Part shown: piece after piece, positions 1 through 6,778 of the stretch
Layout: every line of letters begins with the position of its first letter
How positions within the stretch are numbered: the first letter of the stretch is position 1
Source of the DNA: Bacillota bacterium
GTDB taxonomy: Bacteria > Bacillota > Clostridia > Lachnospirales > Lachnospiraceae
DNA length: 12,104 nucleotides
NCBI GenBank assembly: GCA_023435645.1
Contig: JAEYRK010000037.1
Location: forward strand, 1-12,104
Direction: 5' to 3'
Position numbers and translations under genes: made by a program
The notes under the pieces: model-generated
What the model was told of the DNA's origin: nothing
What the model saw: only the letters and a program-made list of their open reading frames with translations
Database searches by the model: none

Positions 1-94
1 CATGGACCCGGGTTAAGGGTTGGGGGGAAAGGGTTGTAGCGATTGCTACGGTCAGTAATATGGAACATAGTATGCGAAGACCGTTTTGTTTCAT
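1..94 (-). CDS. 5' end of a secreted or membrane-anchored protein gene (partial)
   Basis: Only the first 31 codons lie in the window; the gene runs off the left edge. The ATG at 94-92 follows an AAGGAGG ribosome binding site (99-105) with a short 4-base spacer, and a strong promoter lies about 110 bases upstream. The N-terminus reads MKQNGLRILCSILLTVAIAT: a basic start followed by a hydrophobic stretch of about 14 residues, as in a Sec signal peptide or a single N-terminal membrane anchor. Small and polar residues follow, and the cleavage site cannot be placed. No lipobox cysteine is visible in this stretch. The mature protein is out of view, so its function is unknown. It is probably the native chromosomal neighbour of yebC, lying beyond the yebC-type terminator. 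Confidence 0.7.
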   Translation of the reverse strand, partial: MKQNGLRILCSILLTVAIATTLSPQPLTRVH

Positions 95-201
95 AGTGCC
101 TCCTTGTTATTAAATTCAGGAATATCCAGCCGTTCCTATCAACGATTAGCTTAAAGTCAATTTCAATTGTTTGTCAATTTGCTTTTCTAAGTATATACTT
201 A

Positions 202-229
202 ATTATACATTTTTAGACATGTAAGTCAA
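202..229 (-). promoter_or_regulatory. SigA-type promoter of the left-edge secreted-protein gene
   Basis: Read on the minus strand, a TTGACT -35 box (224-229) is separated by 16 bases from a perfect TATAAT -10 box (202-207). Transcription would start near 195 and give an untranslated leader of about 100 bases before the ATG at 94. The promoter sits downstream of the terminator at 305-349, so the gene has its own transcription unit. Confidence 0.7.
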
Positions 230-304
230 ACTTTATTCATGTGTAGTAAAATATGCAAATCATATTCTATCTACTCAGCAGTCTCTACAGTAAGCTTTTT
301 CTAT

Positions 305-349
305 AAAAATCCCACTGACTATCATAGCTCAGCTATAATAGACAGTGGG
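305..349 (-). terminator. Rho-independent terminator, probably the original yebC terminator
   Basis: Arms 331-349 and 311-329 form a 19-base-pair stem with only two mismatches around a single unpaired base, and the minus-strand transcript then runs into five U residues (305-309). It lies about 88 bases past the stop of the orphan yebC tail. I infer that it ended the yebC transcript before the island arrived and now ends transcripts from the Z1 gene. Confidence 0.85.
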
Positions 350-436
350 ATTGGAATGTATCCTTTATAATATTTCACAGGCATCCGGTGTATCATCGCC
401 GGTGCGTCTTATACATTTACAGTTTCAACTTTCCAG

Positions 437-535
437 TTACTCATCCCAATTTTGATATACTTCCTGTACATCATCATCTTCATCCAGTAGGTCGAGGATT
501 TTGTTCATCATCTTGATGTCGTCGTCATCCTTTAA
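437..535 (-). pseudogene. Orphan 3' end of yebC left by the island insertion
   Basis: The minus strand encodes a yebC C-terminus of about 30 residues (beginning DDDDIKMMNKILDLLDEDDD and ending QNWDE) and a TAA stop at 437-439. It differs from the intact YebC end in two residues, N to D and H to Q. DNA identity with the intact gene is 88/93 over 438-530 and then falls away. A few residues of weak protein similarity may extend to about 540, where the Z1 gene ends. It has no start codon or ribosome binding site and is a remnant. Its position next to the terminator suggests it is the original host yebC tail, cut from the gene when the island entered. Confidence 0.9.
438..530. repeat. Left direct repeat bounding the island (yebC 3' end, att-like)
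   Basis: These 93 bases match 5995-6087 in the same orientation with five mismatches (449, 452, 479, 482 and 523). The longest identical block is 40 bases, 483-522. Similarity breaks off at 531 on the island side and becomes weak just past the stop codon on the other. This is the pattern of an attachment-site pair in the 3' end of a gene. Confidence 0.85.
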
Positions 536-542
536 TTGAGAT

Positions 543-2744
543 TTATACTACTAATTTTTCACCAACAGTTTTCGCAGCAAATATTGTTTTCGGTATTGAC
601 TTAGGAGCAACTAATACAGGCCACCAGAACGCTCTCCCGTTCCATCCTTCTTTATTTCCATTTTCTTGGAACAACATCAGGCAAGGAGATACTGTTGCTA
701 AACTTTTCGCTTGAACATAATCAGATTGCGATGTGTCTGGAGAATCCTGCAATAATCCGTTTATTCTATATTTGCCTATATCTCTATTGTAGTGTACTGT
801 ACAATACACATTATTATTTCTTCTCATGAAATATCTTAAAGATGTAAGAAATTCATCTAGATATATAAATCTAGAATCATCATCATCTGGATTTATTGTT
901 TGGTATATTGCTTCGATAATTTTTTCAGCCAAGTCAAAAGATAGCTCATAAACACCATTTTCAATCTTTGTCGCTTTACCAAGACTACTTATTATTATTT
1001 TATTTGCTTTACTATATTCTGTCTTAATTGCGGCAGAAAAACCTACCGGCAAAATTCTTTTATACTCTTTTAAAAGAATTATATCAGATACTTTAATTTT
1101 ATCTGGAGAACAAGGCCTTATATTTCCTATTCCAAATTCTTTACGTTGCTTCTTTCTTGTAATAAAATATACTCCGTTTCCTTGTTTCCCTTTTTCTATA
1201 TCTTCACGTAATTCGATATCTATTTCCGTAATTTTTTCCATATTACTATGTATTCTTTTGGTTGTATAGAATCTAGTGACAGGTAAAAGATCTTTTCTAT
1301 ATCCAAACATTCTTGAATGTTGAAGTACGGTATCTTGCTGCATGGTTTTAGGATTCCGTCCATAATAAAATCCGATCATATTTGGTATCGTCACACCTCT
1401 ATCAAGTACTTGTCCGCCTACAAAGATTGAAAAGGGTGTTGCTAATCGAAGTTCACCAGTATCATCATTTAATAAAGCATCAACATCATTATCACTATTT
1501 ACAACATCTATGCTATAATGTTCCTTATCAATTGCTTTAAAGAATTCATCCTTTACATAATTAAAATCAGGCATAGAATAATTATAAGCTAAGACCGACT
1601 TCTTAATATCATTGTAGCTTTCATTTAACAACTTGTTAATTATTGGAGTTGTCTTTTGCTCACGATCTTTTATCTTTTCTAGGAATACCTCAGCTATACG
1701 TTGTAAACTAAGATGAGAGCCTTTTTGTGTTGCAGTATGTATGACATATGAATAATGAGCTTTATCCTTATTGATTACCCTTAAAACAATAACGCCAATA
1801 ATGAAGTTTACAATTCCCTTTTTGAATATGGATAATCTATCTTCACGTATTAATATTTCTTCTTCCTTAAAAGAGCGTCTATCATCTATCATAGACTTCT
1901 TACCCTTGCGCTTTTGATTAGATATCAACTCATGCTCTTCATCACTCATTGGCTCAAACAATAATGAGGCAGGGTGATTATCATCTTTGCTTTTTATGAA
2001 ATAATACTCCCCTCCTATATAATCCTTCCCATGAGGAACCAAAACAGTACTTAATGGTCTAATTGGTTGAATATCATCGGTTTCATTAAAATCTGGTTGT
2101 AAATATAGTGCATAAGGTGTTGCAGTTACCTGAACAAATACACAACCATTAAGGGTGCCTCTCATCTCATTTACTTTTGATGAAACAATTCTTAATGTAT
2201 ACTCATCTTCGCCTTTTATTTTGCTATAACCTATACCCGTTGTATCTGCCTCGTCATCAATAATTAAACATCTTTTATTTTCGTTTATAGAATAGTTCTT
2301 AATAAGGTCAAGTAATCTGATTATATTATTCTTTTCTTTTTTTGATACAATGATATTTTTTTGTTCTAATTGATATCCACTTATTCTACTATTTGCTTTC
2401 ATGATATCATTTACAACTATCTCATAATTATCAATATAAGGCTTAAATTCCTTCTTCATTCTTGTTACTGTTTGTCGAATTAATGCTTTACTATTCTTTG
2501 TTAAAATAAAAATCATATCAAAATCATTATCAAATGCCAGAGCAATTACTCCAGTAAATGCCCGTGTTTTTCCACTTTGTATCTTACCGAGCATCATTAT
2601 TGGTTTTCTTATTTTTACTTCACTAGAAACATTCGTATTATTTATGCAATATTGGCATGTATCTTCGATACATTTTCGCAGATCATCATCATATCCTTTA
2701 CCTTCATTTTTTTTATAAGAATAGAACTTTCCACTTATATTCAT
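543..2744 (-). CDS. Z1-domain ATPase, putative restriction/defence protein
   Basis: This 733-residue protein combines an SF2-helicase-like NTPase with a Z1 domain. Visible motifs are a Walker A loop GKIQSGKT (residues 53-60), a Walker B/DEAD box IIDDEAD (161-167), TATP (207-210), and the Z1 signatures VGGQVLDRGVTI (442-453) and DTVLQHSRMFGYR (471-483). The roughly 250 residues after that are less familiar. Z1 proteins are known from restriction-modification loci with MORC/GHKL ATPases, methylases and nucleases; here none of those partners is present, so the role in DNA restriction is inferred. The ATG at 2744 follows GAGGGG (2755-2760) with a 10-base spacer. The start lies inside the truncated patatin frame, overlapping it by 32 bases, so the two are probably cotranscribed. 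The stop lies 13 bases from the orphan yebC tail. The reading frame is intact. Confidence 0.85.
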   Translation of the reverse strand: MNISGKFYSYKKNEGKGYDDDLRKCIEDTCQYCINNTNVSSEVKIRKPIMMLGKIQSGKTRAFTGVIALAFDNDFDMIFILTKNSKALIRQTVTRMKKEFKPYIDNYEIVVNDIMKANSRISGYQLEQKNIIVSKKEKNNIIRLLDLIKNYSINENKRCLIIDDEADTTGIGYSKIKGEDEYTLRIVSSKVNEMRGTLNGCVFVQVTATPYALYLQPDFNETDDIQPIRPLSTVLVPHGKDYIGGEYYFIKSKDDNHPASLLFEPMSDEEHELISNQKRKGKKSMIDDRRSFKEEEILIREDRLSIFKKGIVNFIIGVIVLRVINKDKAHYSYVIHTATQKGSHLSLQRIAEVFLEKIKDREQKTTPIINKLLNESYNDIKKSVLAYNYSMPDFNYVKDEFFKAIDKEHYSIDVVNSDNDVDALLNDDTGELRLATPFSIFVGGQVLDRGVTIPNMIGFYYGRNPKTMQQDTVLQHSRMFGYRKDLLPVTRFYTTKRIHSNMEKITEIDIELREDIEKGKQGNGVYFITRKKQRKEFGIGNIRPCSPDKIKVSDIILLKEYKRILPVGFSAAIKTEYSKANKIIISSLGKATKIENGVYELSFDLAEKIIEAIYQTINPDDDDSRFIYLDEFLTSLRYFMRRNNNVYCTVHYNRDIGKYRINGLLQDSPDTSQSDYVQAKSLATVSPCLMLFQENGNKEGWNGRAFWWPVLVAPKSIPKTIFAAKTVGEKLVV

Positions 2745-2907
2745 TGGATTGAACCCCCTCTAGATTATAATAGGCTCCAACTGAGCTTCCAGATACACAA
2801 GTTATACTTCTTGTTATATCAAGCTTATCTAATGCTTTTATAACCCCTATCTCATATGCGCCTTTTCCGCCTCCGCCAGATAAAACTAAACCAATACCTT
2901 TTTCCAT
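2713..2907 (-). pseudogene. Patatin-like phospholipase, N-terminal fragment (3' truncated)
   Basis: The product begins MEKGIGLVLSGGGGKGAYEI and reaches VSGSSVGAY. These are the patatin oxyanion-hole glycine loop (GGGGKG) and the GxSxG elbow (GSSVG) holding the catalytic serine. Family members usually run to 250-350 residues and need a later Asp from a DG[AG] motif. Here the patatin sequence stops right after the elbow, about 15 unrelated residues follow, and the frame ends at residue 64 inside the Z1 gene. The ATG at 2907 is the likely start, because AGGAG lies six bases before it; the ATG at 2913 abuts that same AGGAG and leaves no spacer. Patatin-like phospholipases serve as membrane-attacking effectors in some defence systems, but this fragment cannot form a catalytic dyad. 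The breakpoint is near 2765. Confidence 0.75.
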
Positions 2908-3044
2908 ACTCATCTCCTAAAATTATTTTTTTATGCTTTAACCGATGCTGTCTAGAGTTTTTCGCAAATTAATTTACCGTTTGTTTGCTGGTAGTTAGCC
3001 GGCTATGTAAGCTCCTTCGTAAGCAGATTGCCTTGATCATAATA

Positions 3045-3168
3045 CTACTTGTTCATGTTAGAGTTTTGCTCCCCAATGGGATACATCCATATGACGAAAC
3101 TGGGCACATACTGGCATCAAGGCTAACTGACCATCGGGAAATGTATCTACTGCTTTTAATGTCGCTTT
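3045..3168 (-). pseudogene. Decayed transposase C-terminus (IS256/Mutator-like, tentative)
   Basis: In one minus-strand frame about 35 codons read ...AVDTFPDGQLALMPVCAQF followed by RHMDVSHWGAKL, then a stop. A one-base shift restores MNK and a second stop at 3045-3047. This resembles, from memory, the end of IS256/Mutator transposases, where a V-G-x-FP segment leads to W...RYMN near the terminus. There is no start codon, ribosome binding site or DDE residue, so it is at most a relic. The rest of the gap 2908-3206 contains nothing else I recognise; I could not define terminal inverted repeats. The family assignment rests on weak pattern resemblance only. Confidence 0.4.
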
Positions 3169-3206
3169 ATTTCAAGCCATGATAATTCTCTCTATATAGT
3201 CTTGGC

Positions 3207-4089
3207 TTATTGAACCTTATTATATGATTGTTTAATAAGATCAAATGCATCATCTAAATCATCTAACGTAGTAATATTTATTCGGTAGTTTAATGTCCAA
3301 CGGTAAGTGTCTGGTACTTTAACGGCTAATCCTTTAGGATCATAATCAGGTTGTAAAATCATACATTGGAGGAACTTTGCTTTAAACCAAACCTCAAGAA
3401 AATTCCAAGTAGTCATAAAACCCAAATAAACCGATGTAACATTTTTTGTAATAGCTTCATCCATTGCAGCTAGTCTTGACCTTAATTCGTGAAATATTTC
3501 TATCACTTCTGGAGCAGTTTTCTCCTGTAAGTTTGCTAAGCTTTTTTGTTCATTACACTTGTAGTTTATTTGAACTGGAGATGTGTTGAATGAAGATAAA
3601 GTAATTGTTGATTGATTTATATTAATCTTTTCAAGATAAAGCATTCCCTCTGCATAAGACGTATATTTAATTAAATCTATATCTCGCCCTATGGCATTTA
3701 CTGCATGCACATCATATTTGGAGAAAGATTTTGCAATGAGTATCAATCGGATATGATTCCAAGATATATTTATATTATCATTCATTTTATTACGGACAAG
3801 AATTCAAAGTCACATTTATGGCTTTCTAACCAATCCATATAAAATAACCCTTGGCTTAAAACATTATCATTTTGTCCTAGTTTATACTCAATTATTGTCG
3901 GATTGCCAGCACTATCAATTGCTATAGAATCCATCCGACTGTCTGGAAACGAGTATTCACTCTGTATAAAAGTAATACCAAGTATTTCTGTCATATTGCT
4001 TTCTATTAGGTTCTGTATTTCGCGTTCTTTACTAAAATACTTATAAAATAGTTTTCTGCTTTATTACCATTTATTTTGAATAATGGCAT
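3207..4089 (-). pseudogene. PD-(D/E)XK nuclease with C-terminal DUF5655, broken by two frameshifts
   Basis: Three minus-strand frames join into one protein of about 294 residues if one A is added in each of two A4 runs, 4052-4055 and 3786-3789. The pieces are MPLFKINGNKAE (start 4089), KEREIQNLIESNMTEILGIT onward to a TGA at 3782-3784, and the rest from 3785 to a TAA at 3207. In the restored numbering D54 (RMDSIAID), E68 and K70 (IIEYK) give the PD-(D/E)XK nuclease signature seen in NucS-like proteins, and residues of about 190-294 look like DUF5655. The start is secure: AAGGAG precedes the ATG by nine bases, and the AAA ATPase stop is only 40 bases upstream, so the two form an operon. The third piece starts at an ATGA overlap without its own ribosome binding site. 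It may be a pseudogene, a slippage-controlled gene or a sequencing artefact. Confidence 0.75.
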
Positions 4090-4129
4090 TATGATCATCT
4101 CCTTATATAAACTTCTAGCCAACTTAATC

Positions 4130-5659
4130 TTATCTAGGTATTCTTTGTATAAAATCTCGCATAAAACCTATCGATTCAGATAATTGGTTATTGGAAAATC
4201 TGGGATTCAGTGTATTTTCAGGGTGGTGAATTTGATGCCTTATATATTCTGTTAATGTGATGTTTACGTTATGTTGTGTACCATTTCTATGAACGATATA
4301 TTCTATAAGGGGTTTTCCTGCTTTATAAGCACCTAACTGACCTTCTGCTTCGATATAACCATATAGTTCATTATGGTATTCATCTGTGATTTCTGAAAAA
4401 GCCAAATAATTAACTTCATTTAATGAAGGATATGGCAATTGTACTGGTAAAACCTCATTAACAATTTTATTTTCACCGTCGAATGAAATTAATCTCAAAT
4501 TTGTAAAATCAAGCTCTTTTACAATATTTGCACTATGTGTTGTTATAATAATTTGTGTGCTTGGAGATTCTGCTAATGCTCTGAAGGCATTGATTAATAT
4601 TTTTTGATTTTCTGTGTGTTGAGATGTTTCTGGTTCTTCTATTGCATATATAATATTAGAAGTGTTTAATTCTTCCCTTCTCCGCTCTGCTTCAGCTCTA
4701 AAAAAATTTAAAAGTATAAGCCTTTTAGTGCCACTTCCGCGTTTATTAATTGGAATATCTTCATCTCCTGAAATTGAGACATTTTTAAAAACATCAGCCC
4801 ACTTTAGATTCTCAACCGGTGGAATAACAGGATTTAGGCTGTTTGCTACTTCAGGATTCATCTCTCTTAACTTATCAAGTGTCCTATTAGACACTTCTCT
4901 AAGTTTTAACTCAACCTCAGTTGCAATCCTACCAAGCTGTTCTCTTAACTCTGTATTAGCTAAAATATCTTTCACTGCTTCCTTAAGAGGGTCTTGCACT
5001 TCATTGTCTCCATCACTATTCTTTCTATCTGACTGAAATAAAGTGTATAAAGGTAGATAATTGCGCAGTTTATCCCAAATCGTTTTTGTGTCTCCTTTTG
5101 TGACATCTAACTCTATCTCTGTTAAACGCAAATCATCAGCATAATAGTTCCAGATTGCAGCTCTCATAACAGCTTTTCTTGTTCTATCGGTGCATGGTAT
5201 ATTAAGCCGATCTATAATTTCCCTGAGCTCAGTATCTCTTTTTAATAAGAGATCACTACAATTAGGATTTGTAGGATGGTAAGCCTTTATAAATACTTTA
5301 GCACTACCTGCATTAGGATACTTTTTAATAACTTCAAGTTGTCCCTCAGTATTTAGTAAAAATTCTGATTGTAACGTTGTCTCATTGGTGGTATCAATAA
5401 GGATTGTAGCAGGAAGATCCTCAAAATTAACAGTAAGAATTATATTAGTGTTGCCTTCAATAATTGCATGCTTATTGATATCATCTTTATCTATTTTAAT
5501 TGCACCTTTTCCATCGTTAAAAAAAATGTCTAGAGCCTCTAAAACACTTGATTTCCCTATATCATTTTTACCTACAAAAGCAGTTAAATCACAAAACTCG
5601 ATGCTTACTTCTTCTTTGTAGCTTCTAAAATTCTTTAACTTAAGTGATTTTACCTTCAT
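4130..5659 (-). CDS. OLD/RloA-like AAA ATPase with HEPN-type C-terminal motif
   Basis: This protein of 509 residues is an ABC/SMC-type ATPase of the OLD-like group. It has Walker A GKNDIGKSS (30-38 with the preceding G), an FQSDR segment (208-212), an ABC-like signature RGSGTKR (307-313), Walker B IIYAIEE (336-342) with the glutamate pair, and the H-loop IIITTH (H375). No TOPRIM nuclease domain is apparent. Instead the C-terminal 130 residues end with RHQIHH (474-479), which fits the R-polar-x3-H motif of HEPN ribonucleases. Related ATPases power anti-phage systems such as Gabija and retron or Septu types; a defence role here is inferred. The ATG at 5659 is chosen because GGGGGA lies eight bases upstream; a GTG at 5680 would add seven unconserved residues. 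It has its own promoter and is first in an operon with the DUF5655 nuclease gene. Confidence 0.8.
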   Translation of the reverse strand: MKVKSLKLKNFRSYKEEVSIEFCDLTAFVGKNDIGKSSVLEALDIFFNDGKGAIKIDKDDINKHAIIEGNTNIILTVNFEDLPATILIDTTNETTLQSEFLLNTEGQLEVIKKYPNAGSAKVFIKAYHPTNPNCSDLLLKRDTELREIIDRLNIPCTDRTRKAVMRAAIWNYYADDLRLTEIELDVTKGDTKTIWDKLRNYLPLYTLFQSDRKNSDGDNEVQDPLKEAVKDILANTELREQLGRIATEVELKLREVSNRTLDKLREMNPEVANSLNPVIPPVENLKWADVFKNVSISGDEDIPINKRGSGTKRLILLNFFRAEAERRREELNTSNIIYAIEEPETSQHTENQKILINAFRALAESPSTQIIITTHSANIVKELDFTNLRLISFDGENKIVNEVLPVQLPYPSLNEVNYLAFSEITDEYHNELYGYIEAEGQLGAYKAGKPLIEYIVHRNGTQHNVNITLTEYIRHQIHHPENTLNPRFSNNQLSESIGFMRDFIQRIPR

Positions 5660-5705
5660 TGACTTTATCCCCCAGTACACATATTGTCCATTTGGTATCT
5701 AGTAA

Positions 5706-5734
5706 ATTTTACCACAATATATTACAGATTTCAA
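5706..5734 (-). promoter_or_regulatory. SigA-type promoter of the ATPase-nuclease operon
   Basis: A TTGAAA -35 box (5729-5734) and a TAAAAT -10 box (5706-5711) are separated by exactly 17 bases on the minus strand. Transcription would begin near 5699, about 40 bases before the ATG at 5659. It is the only clear promoter inside the island and makes the operon independent of read-through from yebC, which the terminator at 5807-5850 should block. Confidence 0.7.
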
Positions 5735-5806
5735 ATTAATTTACCATTATTCTACACTTAATACTGCTTAGACGCATGATCTCGATAACTAATACATGTT
5801 AAACAT

Positions 5807-5850
5807 AAAAAACCTCCTCATACGTTTGTTTGATAAACGTTGAGAAGGTT
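5807..5850 (-). terminator. Rho-independent terminator downstream of yebC
   Basis: On the minus strand AACCTTCTCAACGTTT (5850-5835) pairs with AAACGTATGAGGAGGTT (5827-5811) around a seven-base loop, with one bulge and one G-U pair. A run of six U residues (5812-5807) overlaps the end of the stem. It should end the yebC transcript about 145 bases past its stop. The plus-strand side also has TAATTTT after the stem, so some activity in both directions is possible. Confidence 0.8.
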
Positions 5851-5993
5851 TAATTTTGTACATCCATAGTTGAATTAACGCTATTCATTGCATATATCAT
5901 CACTGAACGAATTTTACCCTGTTTTCAGACTAGTATTATGACTATATAAGCGTCTCAAACCCTTGATTTTTCTAGCTTTACACAATTGGCAGC

Positions 5994-6722
5994 CTACTCA
6001 TCCCAGTTATGATATACTTCCTGTACATCATCATCCTCGTCCAGTAGGTCGAGGATTTTGTTCATCATCTTGATGTCGTTGTCATCCGCGAGTTCTACCC
6101 AGGTCTGGGGGATCATGGAGACATCAGCCTGTGCCATGGGGATGCCGGCTTTCTCAAGGGTCTCACGGACCTCGCTGAAGGCATCGGGATCTGTAAGGAT
6201 CTCAAAGCTGTCCTCCTCCTCCGCAAAATCCTCTGCCCCTGCATCCAGAGCCAATAGCATAAGGTCATCTGCAGACTTCTCCCATTCCTCCTTGTCAATG
6301 ATGATCTGACCCTTCCGATCGAACATGAAGGATACACAACCAATGGTGCCCACGTTTCCGTTGCCCTTGGTGAAGGCATTACGAACATTGGCAGCAGTCC
6401 TGTTCTTATTATCCGTCAGAGCCTCTACTATGATGGCGATCCCGTTCGGACCATAGCCCTCATAGGTGACTGCCTCATAATTTACGGCATTGGCATCTCC
6501 TGCCGCCTTCTTGATGCTGCGGTCAATGGTATCATTGGGCATATTATTGGATTTAGCCTTCGCGATAATGTCCTTCAGACGGCTGTTAGAGTTGGGATCG
6601 GCACCGCCTTCCTTAACTGCTACCGCAATCTCACGACCAAGCTTCGTGAATATCTTGCCTTTCACAGCATCGTTTCGTTCCTTCTTATGTTTAATATTAG
6701 CGAATTTTGAATGTCCTGACAT
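5994..6722 (-). CDS. yebC: YebC/PmpR-family regulatory protein
   Basis: This 242-residue protein is full length for the family and opens with the hallmark MSGHSKFANIKHKK, followed by the GYGPNGIA segment and an acidic C-terminus ending HNWDE. Family members are cytosolic; they have been described as DNA-binding transcriptional regulators (PmpR) and more recently as factors that help ribosomes through difficult peptide stretches such as prolines. Which role applies here cannot be read from the sequence. The ATG at 6722 has AAGGAG seven bases upstream, and the gene has its own promoter and terminator, so it is monocistronic. Its last 93 bases are duplicated at 438-530; I infer that this 3' end was supplied by the island and restores the reading frame with only two residue changes over the shared tail. 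Confidence 0.95.
   Translation of the reverse strand: MSGHSKFANIKHKKERNDAVKGKIFTKLGREIAVAVKEGGADPNSNSRLKDIIAKAKSNNMPNDTIDRSIKKAAGDANAVNYEAVTYEGYGPNGIAIIVEALTDNKNRTAANVRNAFTKGNGNVGTIGCVSFMFDRKGQIIIDKEEWEKSADDLMLLALDAGAEDFAEEEDSFEILTDPDAFSEVRETLEKAGIPMAQADVSMIPQTWVELADDNDIKMMNKILDLLDEDDDVQEVYHNWDE
5995..6087. repeat. Right direct repeat bounding the island (inside the yebC 3' end)
   Basis: This is the partner of 438-530: 93 bases in the same orientation with five mismatches (6006, 6009, 6036, 6039 and 6080). The identical 40-base core is 6040-6079. It encodes the last residues of the intact YebC protein, so integration here left the gene functional. Confidence 0.85.
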
Positions 6723-6778
6723 ATGAATTCTCCTTATTCACTCTTTACAATATGTTATCCTATCCTTTTTCCTTAAAC

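Larger units (their letters stand above)
95..436. other. Gene-free stretch between the yebC tail and the left-edge gene
   Basis: This AT-rich interval of 342 bases carries, in minus-strand order, about 85 bases after the yebC tail with no clear function, the terminator at 305-349, the promoter at 202-229 and a leader of about 100 bases. I see no open frame with a start and ribosome binding site. A weak CCGG-centred hairpin near 382-406 has no U-tract. Confidence 0.6.
5660..5993. other. Gene-free stretch between yebC and the island ATPase
   Basis: These 334 bases hold the ATPase promoter (5706-5734) and a terminator hairpin (5807-5850). The part between the terminator and the yebC stop, about 5851-5993, is AT-rich and shows no open frame, RNA gene or clear repeat. 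If the island entered by site-specific recombination, this segment came in with it together with the rebuilt yebC tail. Confidence 0.6.
531..5994. mobile_element. Putative defence-type genomic island inserted at the yebC 3' end
   Basis: About 5.5 kb of markedly AT-rich DNA separates the two copies of the yebC tail, whereas the core genes to the right are visibly richer in GC. It carries an OLD-like ATPase, a frameshifted PD-(D/E)XK/DUF5655 nuclease, a transposase scrap, a truncated patatin gene and a Z1-domain ATPase, all on the minus strand like yebC. No integrase, excisionase, conjugation or phage gene is visible. It may be a decayed or non-autonomous element mobilised in trans, or the remainder of a larger island after deletions. 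The boundaries are taken from where the direct repeats end. Confidence 0.7.

Noticed and set aside
2757..2790. TATAAT at 2764-2769 (minus strand) as a promoter for the Z1 gene
   Set aside because: The -35 region is poor, and transcription would start inside the ribosome binding site at 2755-2760.
2985..3182. Plus-strand open frame of 65 codons with hydrophobic stretches
   Set aside because: It is antisense to the transposase scrap, has no ribosome binding site and resembles no protein I know.
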